Of a stretch of 64,000 nt of DNA, positions 1 through 13,790 are shown piece by piece. Position numbers and translations under genes: made by a program. Below the pieces are notes generated by a model. That model had not been told where the DNA came from, did not search any database, and saw nothing but the letters and a program-made list of their open reading frames with translations. Source of the stretch: Hyaloscypha bicolor E (lineage: Eukaryota > Ascomycota > Leotiomycetes > Helotiales > Hyaloscyphaceae); NCBI RefSeq assembly GCF_002865645.1, contig NW_020194563.1, forward strand, positions 578,152 through 642,151, read 5' to 3'. Every line of letters begins with the position of its first letter. Position 1 is the first letter of the stretch.

Positions 1-3000
1 TAATCTCAAGGTAATAGAAAAGAAATATAGCTTTTATTAGATATAAAGCTTTTTCTTATTTTCTTTTATTTTTATACTAATAAATCTTATAAATATTAAT
101 ATATTTCCGTATATAGTTATAGTAATTTTTCTAATAATAATAGCTAGCTACTAAATAAAAAGTACTTTTTCTTTTAATATATCTAATCTTATTATATAGC
201 TTTTTAATAATAATTTCTCTTTACTCTTAATTATTAATAATAAATTAAGGCAAGTATACTTTAGATATTATTTTTTATAGTAATTAATTTCTTATATTAT
301 AATTCAAAGCTTCTTTACTTAACTTTTAAAACTTGATTCTAGATATTTTTTCTAGTCTAGAAAATATTATAAGATATTATATAATATTCTAGTATTATTC
401 GAAATAGCTATTATTTAAGAAATCTAGTAAAATAATCGGGTTATTAAGTAAAGTATAAGAATTAGTATTATTATTTACTATTTTATTAAAGGTTATATAT
501 AAAAGGCTATAGGCTTTATTATATAACTTCCGGATTTTATTATTTTTTAATATTACTAATTTGCTTCTAGATATAATAAGGCTTTAATTATTAGTCTCTA
601 GTAACCAGATATTACTATTCAAATATTTAATAAAGGGCTTAGAAATTAGATTTCTCAAAATAATATTATATAATTAAACCAGAACTGCTTTCTTTAACTA
701 AACTTTCTGTCTAATAAGTATTATTTTAATAATATTAAGCTCTATTATTAACTATTTATTAATATTCTTACTATTTTCGGTATTACTTTCTTATTATAGG
801 TATCTTAATAATTTATTAGTAATAATATACTTGGTTTCCTTAATATACTTAATTTTAAAATTAAATAATTAAATCTATACTAGCTAATAAATAACTAGAG
901 CTCTAGGAAAATTTATAGCCGCTTTACTTAGCTATATAATAAGCGTATTAGTATCTAGTTCAAGAATAAAGTAAACTTCATATAGCCAGAATTATACTTT
1001 CTATAAATATTTTACTAGCTCTTAGTATTTTCTTTTAGTAATATTATATCTTTATTTAATATTATTTTAGATTTTAGATTTATATTATATAACTTTCTTT
1101 TTTCCTTTATTATTATATTAACTAAGAGTTCTATCTTATCTATTTAGGCTAGTATTTATTACTAATATAATTATTCCCTAATCTTTTAATAGATTATAGT
1201 ATAACTTATAAAGTATTAGAGTAGTAATAAGCTTTTTCTAAAGAATTTATATAGCTTGCTTTTATTTATTATCCTAGTTCTATATTATACTTTTCCTTAT
1301 TAAGTAATAAATAGGTTTAGTAATAATTATAAAGCCTTTAATTCAAATATAATAGTAAATAATAATTCTAATAAATGTCTTATTTTTAGTTATACTATTA
1401 TAATATTTCTATTTTAAGATCTTAGTAATTCCTAAGCTTAAAAGGCTTCTTTTAAGTATTCTATAAATAAAGCTAATAATAACTATATTATTATAATAGA
1501 ACTATGATTTTTTTCTAATACTAGCTCTAGCTTATTTAATTTTATCTAAGATTATATTTAGGTTTTAAAAATATTTAAATATAAAACGCCAAATTTCAGA
1601 TAAAATAAGCTACCTATTATAATCTATATAAGGTTTCTTAACTCTAATATTATTAATAAATAATATAGTAATTTTGGGAAATAAATTCTCTAGAATAATT
1701 ATAATAACTTATATAAACTATATAATAGAATTAGTAGCTTCCTAAAATAATATAATTATTCTTAATAGTTCTAAAGATATTATAAATATAGTTAAATCTC
1801 TATTATAAGTATCTAGTATAAGTTAATTATATCTAGAAAAGAAATTAATTAGAGAAATATAAGTATATCTAGTAAATTTCTTCGAAATCTTATTAGTAAA
1901 TAGAAATAAATTAATATCTTATAAGATTACTAAATTCATTTTTATAATAATATTAATTAGTTTATAAGTTCTAGTAATTTTCTTTATAACTAAGAATTAT
2001 AAATTTTAATAAGATCTATTATATTTCTTAAGAACTCTATAATCTAGGTATTCTAATAATATTTTTACTATTACTAGTACTAGAGCTTTAGAATATAAGA
2101 AATTCTTCTCTTACTAGGCTTTATATTTAATAGTCTTAATTAGAATAGATAGACTAATATTCTTATAAACTTTTCCTATTTCTTTCTAATTAAATATAAT
2201 TATACTTTCTTAATTAATTATTAATTCTCGAAATATAGCTAGTTCTTTTTTCTAGAGCTAGTTACTAATATCTAATTATTTCAGGTATTCTAGAATAAGT
2301 TATAAACTTCTTAAAATAACTAATATTCTTAGTAAAAAATAGTTCTTATATTTCCTAATATACTTTTATAAATATTTTTTAGCTTTAGATCTCTTAAACT
2401 AGTCCGGATATTTATTAAAGCCTTCTCTAGTTCTATTATTAGTATTTACTAGTTAAATTTTCTTATTCTTTATTTTATATATTTCTATAACTAGAAATAA
2501 ACTATAGTTATTATTCTTTTCTTTAAGAGCTATAGCTATTTTCTCTAGTATTCTTTTTATCTAATTTCCGGAATTTATAATCTTTTTACTTAGCTTTTTC
2601 CTAATTAGGTATAGAAAATGCCTTTTTATTTAAAGTTTTAATATATCTTTCTTAAGCTCTTATATATTCCAGAATTCTTTCTAGTCTTAAGTTTAATATT
2701 TCTTAGTTTTAGGAATATATTTCTTTATTATTAGGAAATACTACTTTATTTCTTTTTTAGAAATATTTTTACTTAATATTCTTTTTATTTCCTTTTCTAT
2801 TAAATCCGGAACTACTCTTAATAATACTCTAATTAAAGCCTTTTTTACTTTAGTTTCTCTAAAAATATTATTAATTTCCTAAATTCCTAAACCTAAAATA
2901 AAAGAATCTATAAGAAATCCCGGTATTTTCCTATTTCTCTTAATATTATTACTAGTTATAATATTAGGCTCTATTTTTCCTTTTTATTTTTAGTTTCTTG

Positions 3001-6000
3001 CTTTATATTACTTAATTCCTTAACTCTAGAAGCTTAGTATTTTTAAACTATTACTTTTTTCTATTTCCCGATATTTTTTAAAAATAAAATAATTATAATA
3101 ATATAAGTATTCTAATTATTTTTAGAATTAATAAATTTTCTATTTTATAAATTATTACTTCTATATATAATTTTTATTTTTATTTTTACTAAGAATAATT
3201 AACTAAGCAGGATTTTTAGAGCTTCTTTAATTAGGAAAAATATATCTTTATATCCTATTTTATTTATAATCTTAGCTCTAAGCTTTATTATTTTTATAAA
3301 TTCAAATTTAGCCCTAGTAATAGTAAATATTTAATAATTTATAGTATTATATATTATTTTACTAATATTTCTAGAAATCTTTTTAGAGAAAATATTAATT
3401 TTAATTCTAGTATTAATTATTTCTTTATATTTAATACTTCTTTAAGGTCCTTAAAATACGAATTAGAGATATAAAGTTTATATAATATATTTATAAACTA
3501 GTAATATCCGAATATTAATACTATTATTTTTAAATTAAATAATTCTATTAGTATTAGATACCTGAGCTAGTATTTCTAATTTCTTAAATATTTTATTTAT
3601 TATATAAGCTACAGCTACTAGTTTCGTAAATCTTCTAGTATATTTAATTATATTTAATATAATAGCATTTCCTATTTATAAGATAATAAGATAGAAAGCA
3701 TTATTCTTAATTTATTAATTCTAAAGTATAATAGCTAGATCCGGTATTTTTAAGATATTAATAAGTATTCTTATTTCTTTCTAAGTTTTTAGGAATAAAA
3801 TAATTACTTTCTTTAGTAGCCTTATTAGAATATTATTAATTTCAGGAATCTTATACTTATTATAATTAAGAATATATTAAGTTTTTAATTTATCTAGTTT
3901 ATTTCCGGAAATATTAATATTTATATTCTTAGCTAGGCTATTTCCTTATTTATTACTTCTTAAAATAGTATTTTTCTGGCCTCTTATATAAGATAGCTTT
4001 TCTTTTATTCTAGCTTATTTTCGGAAAACTTCTTTAGCTATTTCTATGTCTTTTTCCTTTTTCCTTAATAAGAAACCTATTATAATATTAATAGAAATAC
4101 TATTTATAGCTAAATCTTAATACTATTTATTAATTTCAGAACCTAAAATATTAATAATTCTAATATAATTTCTTCTAAAGCAAAGCGGCTATTTAGATTC
4201 CCTAAATATAACTTATTTACTTCTATATATAGATTCTGGTTAGCTAGTTTTCTTTTCTTTTTCTTACCTAGTAAACTAGATATTTCCTATTAATTTCTAG
4301 ATATTTTTAGGTTAAATATTTAAGTTATAATTAAATTCTTTTCCTTAAACTTAAGAAATAATTTAGTTAAACTACTAGTACTTACTAGTAAGAAAAAAGA
4401 AAATATTTTCTTATCTAGGCTTAAATAGCCCTTTATATTATCTTCTATTAAATTAGTAAATATATTTATAGTTTATAAATTCTTTTATTAGTAAATAATA
4501 GAACTAAGAGATATAAATATATTCTAGATTAATATTATTATTCTTATTTCTATTATAATACCTATAATAAATTTATTCTCTTAGTTCTAGATCTATATTA
4601 TAGGCTATATTAATTAAATAATGTTTTCTAATTATATTTAAGACTAACTTCCTTTAGAATATAATTATCTAGACCCTTTACTTATTCTAGCTTAATTATT
4701 ATAGCTATTATAGTATTTTTTATAACTTTTACTATAATTTCTAGTATATTTATCCTAAAGACTCGAATTATACTTACTAGGCTATTAATACTATTATACT
4801 TATTATAATTAGCTAGGCTATATAAGTAGGCTATAGATATCTTTCTAAATTATAATAATAGCTATATTAAGTTATTTCTATAGGTTCTCTTAAATTATAG
4901 TAGTAATAAATAGTTTTTCTAGATTTCTTACTAGCTAGTTAATATTATTTCTTTTAGGTTTACTACTTTTAGTAAGTTTTATATAATTAGCTATAGGCTA
5001 GATTCTTTTCTTATTTATACTTATAATAACTTTAGGAAATATAATAAGAGAAACTAGTAAAAAATAATTATTTTCTGGTTTAGGAATTATATTATAAATT
5101 ACTATATCTAAGTATTCTTATCTAAATCTAAATATATCTAGATTATTAGTAATATTAAAGTAGTATTTTTTTTTTATACTAATAAGATATTATTACCTTT
5201 TTATATATTTTATTATATTTATAAATAGAAATATTTATAAACTCGAAATTCGTATTTTTAAAAATATAATTCCTTATTAAAATAAATAATTCCCTTATAA
5301 ATTCTCGATACTAAGTAATTTTATTTATCTCTTTTCTCTTTAATAATTCCTTTAATATTCTATTAAATATATTAATATAAAACTTAGAAGAAATTCCTTT
5401 ATTCTAGGCTTATATAATAATCTAATTAAGAAAATTATAGCTAATTTTAAATATTTCCTAATTATATTCTCGGAATTCCTTTAATAAGGCCTTAAAAAAC
5501 TTGGTTTCCTAGTAATTTCCTGAATTATTAGTATAGTACTTTTGTATAATCTTAATTTAATTTTTATAAATAAAAGAAATATAATAAATAATTCTCTTTT
5601 TTTTAGTATTATTAGAAATATAATAGTTCTTATTTCCCTAAAATTATAGTACTTTAGGAGCTTCTATAAATAGTAAGTTTAAATCTAGTACTAGTATATA
5701 CTTATTCTTAGCTATATTAATCTTAATAATTTCTTCTATAATTAATTATAGAGTTTCCGTACCTGAGACTTCTACTAATAAGGTTCCTAAAGAACTAACT
5801 TCCCGTTTAAGTATATCTTTTAGTTTAGGAACCGGAATTAGAAAAAAACCAGTTAATAATAATAGATATAATTAAGGTTCGAGTTTTAGTATTAGTAATA
5901 ATAAGGTAATAGCTTTTCTAGTCTTATTTCTATTACTTATACTTTCTTTTCTATTTTATTAGCTTAATACTTATAGTATTTCTTCTTGTTTTTACTAAAC

Positions 6001-6734
6001 TAGGTATATTTTATAATATTATTAATAAATATAATAAAAACAATAATAATAAAAATGATTTTTCTAATTTTATTATTTTTCCTAATTTCTCTAAATTCTC
6101 CTTATTATCTTTATTTAGTAACCTTTCCTTTCTCTAGAGGCTTCTTTAATTTATTTATATAATTTCTTATTTCTAATTTTCTTTTAATTCTTTCTAATTT
6201 CTATTTACTATCTTATTTAAAATTAAGGGTATTTTTTATTTTAGGTATTCTTTTTAGACTTAAGAATAAGCTTTATTACTAAGATTAAAGCTATTTTAAT
6301 TCCGACTTTTATTATAACTAAAAATAATATATAAATTAATAATATAATCTTATTTCCGAGTACTAAAGTCTAATTCTAACTAAGATCTAACTTATATTAT
6401 CTTAGTATAATTCTTCTTATTTTATTTTCTTTACTTCTTTTCCTTTTATAATTAGCCTCTATTTCTATTACTTCTATATACTATACTAGTAACTATATTT
6501 TATAGCTAACCCGTATCTAAGTTACTAGATATATTAGAAATTAATATAAGATACTAAAATTAATACTTATATATTCTTAATATTTTAGCTTTAGGCTTAA
6601 GATATTATAATAGCTTTTTTTTCCTCTAACTTACTAAGCTAATAATTCGCCTTATAGACATTTCTTAGAACTTTATAAAAGTATTACCTTAATTATAAAG
6701 TTTTTATCCTCCCTATATTACTTACTATAAAATA
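1..6734. repeat. RIP-degraded AT-rich repeat block
   Basis: Extremely AT-rich with very few CA, TG or CG dinucleotides and many TA dinucleotides, the pattern left by RIP on repeated DNA. No reading frame of useful length survives on either strand and I could not assign an element family. A core resembling the palindromic centre of the repeat at 6735-7041 also occurs near 490-530, possibly inverted. I see no gene here. Confidence 0.8.
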
Positions 6735-7041
6735 TATAAGAGAGAAACTATAATAAGACAAAAACCCATATAAAATATACTAGAATATAAAACGTAACTT
6801 AATAGTAAAATAATAAATTAAAAGTATAAATAATAAAGTATAAATAGTATATAGTATATAAAAGATTAATTAATTAAATACTTATAAAGGATTATTCTCT
6901 AAGTCTATAGAAAAACTAGCTTTCTTATATAATTTCCGCAAGTTATATATAAAAGGCCGCGGCCTTTATTATATAACCTAAACCTTAAAACCGCTAAAAT
7001 AATATAATTTTTAATAAGTATAGCCTACTATACTATAATAT
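6735..7041 (+). repeat. RIP-mutated copy of a ~305-bp dispersed repeat
   Basis: Aligns over its whole length, in the same orientation, with 17793-18101. Almost all differences are C to T or G to A in this copy. Both contain the palindromic core AAAGGCCGCGGCCTTT. The repeat is non-coding. It may be the end of a transposon, but I cannot place the rest of that element. Confidence 0.75.
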
Positions 7042-9436
7042 ATATCTAAGGGAATTAATTAGTAATTACCTAATTAATATAAAGAATACTTATTTAAAGC
7101 TAGGGCTTTTATTAATATCTAAAAATATATATAATTGAAATTCATTACTAGAAATAGCTATAGAACTAGAAAAGATAAGGCTAAAAAATTATAATAATTA
7201 AGATAATATTTAGTTTATTAATAAAAGAAGAAATACTAGTTATAGAGATAAAAATCTCACTTATATTAGCTCTAATAATAAAGCAAAGATTAAAGATAAT
7301 ATAGAGAATACTAGATTTACTATAAATAGTATTACTTTTAATAAGGCAAATAATAATTGGGTTATAAATAATTAAGAGTATAAATAGTTTATAAATAATA
7401 AATATATATCTAAGCCTAAAGTAAAAAAGAAAAATAATCTAGAAATTTCTCCTATAAATATTAATTAGTTTACCCGGCCTTAGAGAAACTAAATAGAAAT
7501 ATATTAATATATATTCTAAAGAAAGAACTAGCTAAAAACATTAATTTTTACTAAAGTAATTAATTATAGAAGCTAATAGTAATTTGCTTAATTAGTTAAA
7601 TTTATATAATTATAGGTAGTTTAATATTAAAAGGTTATATAATTTATCTTATTAGAAAATTAATTTTTATTTCTTTATTCTCTATATTTTTTATAATTAT
7701 TTTATTAACTTATTATTTTAGTAATAAGAAATTCATAATATAGATTAAATTCTCTATTAATACTAGCTTTATTAAATTAATAGTTCTTAAGAACTTTTAA
7801 AGTAATTATAAGATATATTTAGTAAAAATGTCTTTTTTTATATGAAATTTAGTTTCTTTTCCTTAATTTCTATAGCCCCTTACTTAATATTCTATAGCCT
7901 CTAATATAGGAAACTATAGTTTATATAGAAATAATACTAGAAATAAATAAAATATATCCGAATTTAACTTATACTAAGGGATATTTCTTATAGTTCTTCT
8001 ATTTACTTCTTTTTATATATTAGTAATATACTATTATTAATAACCTCTAAAATAAGTCTCTAATATATAATTCCCTAGAGAAAAAGTTATAGGAATATAG
8101 GCTAAAGAATTAAAATAATATTAATATATTATAGTTCTATCTTATTACTTAACTTTATATTACTATTTACTAAATTATAGATTTATTAGCTATATTTTTC
8201 TTCTAATATTTAATTATAAATCAGATCCTTATTATATTATCTCTAAATGTTTTTAATAAATAATCTTAATCTATAAAACTCTTGTTTTATACGAGAGGTA
8301 TTATATCTTTCCTCTATAATAAAGTATTTACTATATAGTATAATTAACCTAGCTATTTCTTTTCCTGCTTTTATTATTCCTACTTTAGCTATACTAACTA
8401 TTATATTAGATAGTATACTATTTTCTAGTTAAACTCAACTTTAGAATACTATTACCTAGCTATTAAGAGATTAAGGAATTAATATCTTAGCTAATTCCTA
8501 TTCTTTTTACTACTTCCCGGGTATAAATCTCTTAAAAAAGGTCCTTAAATTAGAAATACGTGAGAGGAAATAGTAGGCTAAGCTCGAGTATTTAGAGTAA
8601 TTATATAGTAATTTCTATTAGGAAGCTCAGGGCAAAAGTGCGTATTTATCTATTTAATTCCTATATTAATACTAATTTTATTAGGTTTAGCTTTTAAAAG
8701 AAGTAAAGCCCTTAGTTCCCTTATTCTCGGCCAGGGAACACGTATAAGGGCTTTTAGTAAAAGTAAATCGCTAATTCCTCTTACTTTTATTATTAAAAAA
8801 TAATATAAGATTCTTATTTCTATTATATTATATATATATAAAATAGAAGAACTAGAGAGTAGCTTTACTAGGAGAAGTATACCTATTTTAACTATAAAGA
8901 AGTTCCTTAGCTTAGAAGAGTATCGGGAGGCTCAAAATATTCAAATTAAGCTATGGATAATAGAATAGTTTAATATATATATAAAGCTTATTTATAGAAA
9001 TATATACCTCTTTACTAATATAATACTTTATTATAGTCAAGAACTATTATATAAGAAGTTTGCTATATATTTAGCCAAGGCTTTTTTATTATTAATTCCG
9101 TTACTTGAAGACTAGGAGCTTAATTAATAGATTATAATTTTAAAACGTATAAATAGGGTGTCTTTTACTACTAAAGTAAGCTATTATTTATTAGTATCCT
9201 AATATAATTAGTATTAATATAATCAGGTATAGCCAAAGAACAAAAACAAGAGAATCGACTACGTGACTAATCTAATATATGAAGCTGAAAATACTATTAA
9301 TGACTTATTATCCCACTTTAGCTAATTAAATAAGAGAATACCAAAGCATATTTATCTTATATTTAATTAAGATATTAATAAAATTCAGGCAAGAGACGAC
9401 GAGATTCAGGATAAGCGTGAAAGAAGGGATAGAGAG
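7042..9436. repeat. RIP-degraded block, partly coding in origin
   Basis: AT-rich and RIP-like to about 9.38 kb. From roughly 8880 the plus strand reads as a degraded protein-coding stretch with TAA/TAG stops. The last part is in frame with the open frame starting at 9437: the TAA at 9368-9370 is the only stop in the preceding ~25 codons. The family is not recognised. Confidence 0.6.
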
Positions 9437-9976
9437 ATGCCTTACCTCCTAGATTTTAGCCCTCCATTAGGAGACTCTCCTGATACCACCCCTAATATAG
9501 TATCTATATCTACAGTTACATCTACGGTATCATCTACGGTATCTTCTTTACCTGCTTCGACTCCTAATCAACAGATCGAAGCTATATGGGAGAAGGTTGC
9601 TCCTTCAAAGAATTGGTCAGGTGACGACCTGAATTCTGACGATTTTAATTCAGACGACGATATGCCTATGCTAGAAGCTAGAATTACGGTTTCTCCTGCT
9701 CCTGCTCCTGCTCCTGCTTCTATACCTAGTAAGTTAATAGATTTAAATATACTAGTAGATCTGACGTTTTTACTAGGCTTCGCTCCCGCTCCACCCACTA
9801 AACCTCCACTGAAGTCTATATTAAAGAGGAAGCGGGAGGTGATTATATCAAGCGATGACGACGATAATTCAGATCTTGACGATGGAGAGAAGGAATTACC
9901 AGGGGATGGTGATTATAGGCCGGGGAATAGGCAGAGGGATAATTGGGGGAAGTTCAAAAAAGCGAGAATAGAGTAA
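9437..9976 (+). CDS. Low-complexity acidic protein fragment, C-terminal remnant
   Basis: A 179-codon open frame. It shows a Ser/Thr-rich stretch, an Ala-Pro run (PAPAPAPA), a basic patch KSILKRKR followed by an acidic SSDDDDNSDLDD stretch, and a basic C-terminus. It is probably not a complete gene. The same frame continues upstream for 22 codons of charged, coiled-coil-like sequence (QARDDEIQDKRERRDRE) to a TAA, and more degraded coding sequence lies before that. It looks like the un-mutated tail of a gene whose 5' part lies in the RIP block. The basic/acidic composition would suit a nuclear or DNA-associated protein, but no domain is recognised. The first ATG is used only because upstream stops block an earlier start. 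Confidence 0.35.
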   Translation: MPYLLDFSPPLGDSPDTTPNIVSISTVTSTVSSTVSSLPASTPNQQIEAIWEKVAPSKNWSGDDLNSDDFNSDDDMPMLEARITVSPAPAPAPASIPSKLIDLNILVDLTFLLGFAPAPPTKPPLKSILKRKREVIISSDDDDNSDLDDGEKELPGDGDYRPGNRQRDNWGKFKKARIE

Positions 9977-10137
9977 TATTACTGGGCGCAGTGGACTGTA
10001 ATGCATGGGAATTGCGTATTTGGCCATAATTAGGTGTGTTTTCCATATAAAATGTGGCCATTAAAAAAACCGCGATTCATAATTTTGATTTTGCGAAAAA
10101 AAAATATAGTTGCAGTATCGTCGCTAAATCAGCCCGT

Positions 10138-10300
10138 ACCAGGTCTCTTGAAGAAATAGCTAGCTCCGAGCTGTCCAGTCTTCGCGAAGTTACGCGCGAT
10201 AGTTCGAGAGATGGCTGATTTGCCGGTTCCAGCAGGGCCGTGGAGCCAAAAGATAGTCTCGCTTTCGTCAGGTTTGCCCATACAGTGATCTCACCCAGGA
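10138..10300 (-). pseudogene. NACHT P-loop fragment, distal half of a split NLR gene
   Basis: Read on the minus strand this encodes a NACHT nucleoside-triphosphatase start: EITVWAN, then [19 protein letters not shown], then GASYFFKR. The Walker A motif GPAGTGKS lies at 10216-10239. A small indel between WAN and PDES breaks the frame, and the match ends after FFKR near 10138, so most of the NACHT domain is missing. It is the continuation of the gene at 15246-16661. Joining across the intervening element at one TA gives the ordinary run CQEGTREG then [10 protein letters not shown] in a single frame. In intact fungal STAND proteins this domain binds ATP and drives oligomerisation. This copy cannot. 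Confidence 0.8.
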
Positions 10301-10302
10301 TA

Positions 10303-10435
10303 CAGTCACTTGCAAAATCGGCTTCGTCCGCTTTCGCCTAAAAAAATTGTGAGCACAGACCACCTCATCCCTTTTTGGCGCTGGCGCCGTAGCTCCTCTG
10401 TCATTCCATGTACTCCGGAGGAAGTACCTGGGCAA
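10303..10435 (+). repeat. Left terminal inverted repeat of the NLR-bearing element
   Basis: Pairs with 15112-15243 in inverted orientation. The first 27 bases differ at one position, and the first ~80 differ at only a few. Inward similarity continues more weakly through a TACTCCGGAGGAAGTAC-like imperfect palindrome. Confidence 0.85.
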
Positions 10436-11111
10436 CCTCTGTTAAAGTTGCTCTGTCAGAGGTTGCGCAGCGCACAGCGCGATGCAAGGTACTCGTCTAA
10501 CCTAATCCTCTAAAAGAGCTCTCATTCGATACAAAATCTGCAGTAACGTGACCGTCTAAGGGCCGTGCGACCCCATCAAAAAATTTCGACGAGTTGTGAT
10601 ACCTGTACCGATCAAAGTCGCTCCTAAGTATGCAGAATAGGCAGATTCCATGGTAGACGCTCTGTAAGACTCCAGATACTCGCGTTGCGGCAAGAATGTG
10701 TCGGGTTAGTCGTAACGCCGCATTCTGTAGACGATTGCACGTGTTGATACCTTTGGCCTGCGCACGATCTATGCGGCGGACCGTGCCTCCTAAATCTTTG
10801 CGGACGACTGTGGGACTTCTTCAACCAGGGCATTTCATAGAGTAGCAGTTTGACATACTTCTAACTCCTCAGCCCGCCTTCATGAGGCCCGGATAGCCAA
10901 TCTCAACCTCCCATGCAAGATCGACGTTGCCAACGTATACCACAGTAAGCCCAAGTCTGCCTAGCGAGCGCAGTCCAGCCTCGTGAGGCTGAGTGCAGAC
11001 GACGTGTCTACGAAACCGAAGGCAATCTTCTTTCACTCCCTATTCTATCCTTCTGCTCTCTTTTGACCTACCTCCTCATATGCCAATAACAGAGCTGTGC
11101 TTGACATCACG
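10436..11111. other. Interior left arm of the element, no recognised gene
   Basis: GC-balanced DNA between the left TIR and the NLR pseudogene. The minus strand has an open stretch of roughly 100 codons without a clear start between about 10810 and 10500, of no recognised family. The 5' leader of the plus-strand NLR gene lies at the right edge. Confidence 0.4.
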
Positions 11112-12450
11112 ATGAGTTTTGGTTTTAGCAGTGGCAATTTCATCGCAGCGATCGAGCTTGCGAACAGGATCCGGAAGGAATTCGTCAACGCGCCAGGCCA
11201 ATTCAAAGCTATTTCTGACGAGGACGTCGCCCTGGCTACCTTTTGAGTGAACAATGCTGACTTCGTTAATGGAACAGGGTCAGAGGCCTGTCAATCACCC
11301 TCCAAGATATTGATATTAACCTATCGGACCACGAACTCAACGATCAGCAACAGATACGCCTACAGGAAATTTCTAGTAGCTGCCGAAATGTCCTCAACGA
11401 ACTAGAGGAAACAGCGAGGAAATATCAAGTATTGGAATACAAGGGTGGGAGTTTGAGTATAAAGGCAAAGAGGGTTTGGAAGCGACTCAATTTGGAGCCA
11501 GAGGACATTCGCAAGCTTCGAGATCGGATTACATCGAATGTCCTATTGCTCAGTACATTCCTTGGAGAAATATCAAGGCAACTATATCCGACCTCTATAT
11601 ATCCAATATCTGGTAACTGGTTTTATATAGTCAAATAATAACTGAGGCAAAACGTGGCATAGATCAATTAAATCAGAAACAAAACGATCAAGAATAACAA
11701 ATTATTCTCGATTGGCTTACTACTATCGATTATGCTCTATAACAAAGCGATTTCATTAATCGGCGAGAAGCGGGGACTGGACAATGGCTTATTAATTCGG
11801 AGAAATATCAAACATGGGTGTAAACGCCGAAGAAGACGTTGTTTTGTCCGGGGATTCCTGGAGCGGGAAAGACAATCCTTACTGCGATCACTATTAACGA
11901 CTTGACTATGCGGTTCCGGAGTGAGGCAGACATTGGTATTGCATACCTCTATTGCAACTTCCGCCGGCAAGACGAGCAGAAGGCCGATGACTTGCTTGCA
12001 AGCTTGTTAAAGCAGTTGAGCCAAGAGAGGGCGTCTTTACTAGATAGTATAAAGGCCCTCTATAAAAAAACATAAGAACAAACGAATACGACCATTATTT
12101 GATGAAATATTGAAAACGTTTCAGTCTATAACTGCAATGTTTTCGAAAGTCTTTATTATTATTAATACACTCGACGAATATCGAACGACTAATGGCTGCC
12201 GAATGAGACTCTTGATAGAGATCTTCCTAGCTCAAGCTAAGTTAAGAGCAAATGTTTTTGCGACCTCAAGATTCTTGCCCGAGGTTATGGAGAGGTTTGA
12301 AGGGAGTATTTCACTAGAGATTCGTACTAGTAAAGAAGACGTGTGACGATATCTCAATGGCTATATATTTCGATTCCCAGCCTTCGTTAGTCGTAGCCCG
12401 GACCTACAAGAGAAGATCAAGACTGGGATTGTGCTATTAGTAAAGGGAAT

Positions 12451-12502
12451 GTTGGTTCCCTATATCCTCTATAAGCAAGACGAAGCACTAACGTATTTAA
12501 AG
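12451..12502 (+). other. Spliceosomal intron in the NLR pseudogene
   Basis: 52 nt with donor GTTGGT, branch site CACTAAC and acceptor TTTAAAG. Removing it joins GGA AT to G TTC CTC CTT, restoring the frame of GMFLL and the helix that follows. Its intact sites show that the cargo is a genomic copy, not a reverse-transcribed one. Confidence 0.8.
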
Positions 12503-13429
12503 GTTCCTCCTTATACAGCTCTATCTTGATTCTCTAATTAGAAAGAGATTAGCTAAAGCTATTCGAACCGCTATTGCGAAGCTACCTACGGGAATAAATA
12601 TATATGATTATATATATAATGACGTAATGGGCCGTATCGAAGGGCAACTACAAGATCAAGAAGAGCTAGCAAAACAAGTCCTATCCTGGATTATGTGTGC
12701 AAAGAGACCATTGACTATAACGGAACTCCAATATGCCCTTGCTATAGAGGTTAGCGACTCTAAGCTCGACGAAGAGAATCTACCACAACTTGAAGACATA
12801 GTCTCTGTATGTACTGGGTTAGTTACAATCGATGAGGAAAGCGGGATTATTCGATTAGTCCACTATATAACGCAGGAATACTTCGAGCGAATACAAAGGC
12901 AATGGTTTCCTGATGCGCAAATTAATATTACGACAATGTATGTTACGTACCTCTCATTTAACGAGTTCGAGAGTGGAATCTGCCCAAATGATAAAGAGTT
13001 CGAACAACGGCTTTAATCAAACAAGCTATATAACTACGCAGCACAAAACTGGGGTCATCATGCTCGAGAGGCTTCTATGTTAATCCCAGAAGTCATTAGC
13101 TTTCTCAAGAAGAAAGCTCAAGTCGAGGCATTAAGTCAAGCATTAATGGCTGTCAAAAGGTCATGGAACAGGAAATATAGTCAACATATTCCAAAGCAAA
13201 TAACAGGCCTACACTTAGCAGCATACTTCGGAATCGATGATACGGTACAATTCTTAATCAGTAACAATAATCTTGATTTGAAAGACAGTCACGGTCGGAC
13301 ACCGCTGTCGTGGGCTGCGGCGAACGGAAACGAGGTTGTAGTACGGCTGCTACTCGCTACTGGCAAAGTCTCTGTTAACTCGAGGGATAAACAGGGTTAC
13401 GGATTGCTGTCAATGTTGAGCCCCGGTGA

Positions 13430-13790
13430 TCGGACGCCGCTGTCGTGGGCTGCGGAGAACGGGAACGAGGTTGTGGTACGGTTACTGCTCGAGAACGGTG
13501 CCGAGATCGAGTCGAAGGATAATCACGGTCAGACGCCGCTGTCGTGGGCTGCGAAGCACGGGAATGACGTTGTGGTATGGCTCTTGCTCGAGAACGGTGC
13601 CGAGATCGAGTCGAAGGATAATAGCGGTCGGACGCCGCTATCGTATGTTGCGGAAAACGGGAATGACGTTGTGGTACGGCTCTTACTCGAGAACGGTGCC
13701 GAGATCGAGTCGAAGGATAATGACGGTCAGACGCCGCTGTTGCGGGCTGCCATGAACTGGGAAAATGCCGAGGACGGGAACGAGGCCGTT
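13430..13790 (+). repeat. Near-identical 99-bp ankyrin repeat units
   Basis: GACGCCGCT recurs at 13433, 13532, 13631 and 13730, exactly 99 nt (33 codons) apart. The units encode TPLSWAAENGNEVVVRLLLE followed by NGAEIESKDN with few substitutions. They are GC-rich and not RIP-mutated. Such homogenised repeats are a known feature of some fungal NLR recognition domains. Confidence 0.85.

Noticed and set aside
13426..13755. Second plus-frame 109-codon ORF over the ankyrin repeats
   Set aside because: A shadow produced by the 99-bp repeat periodicity.
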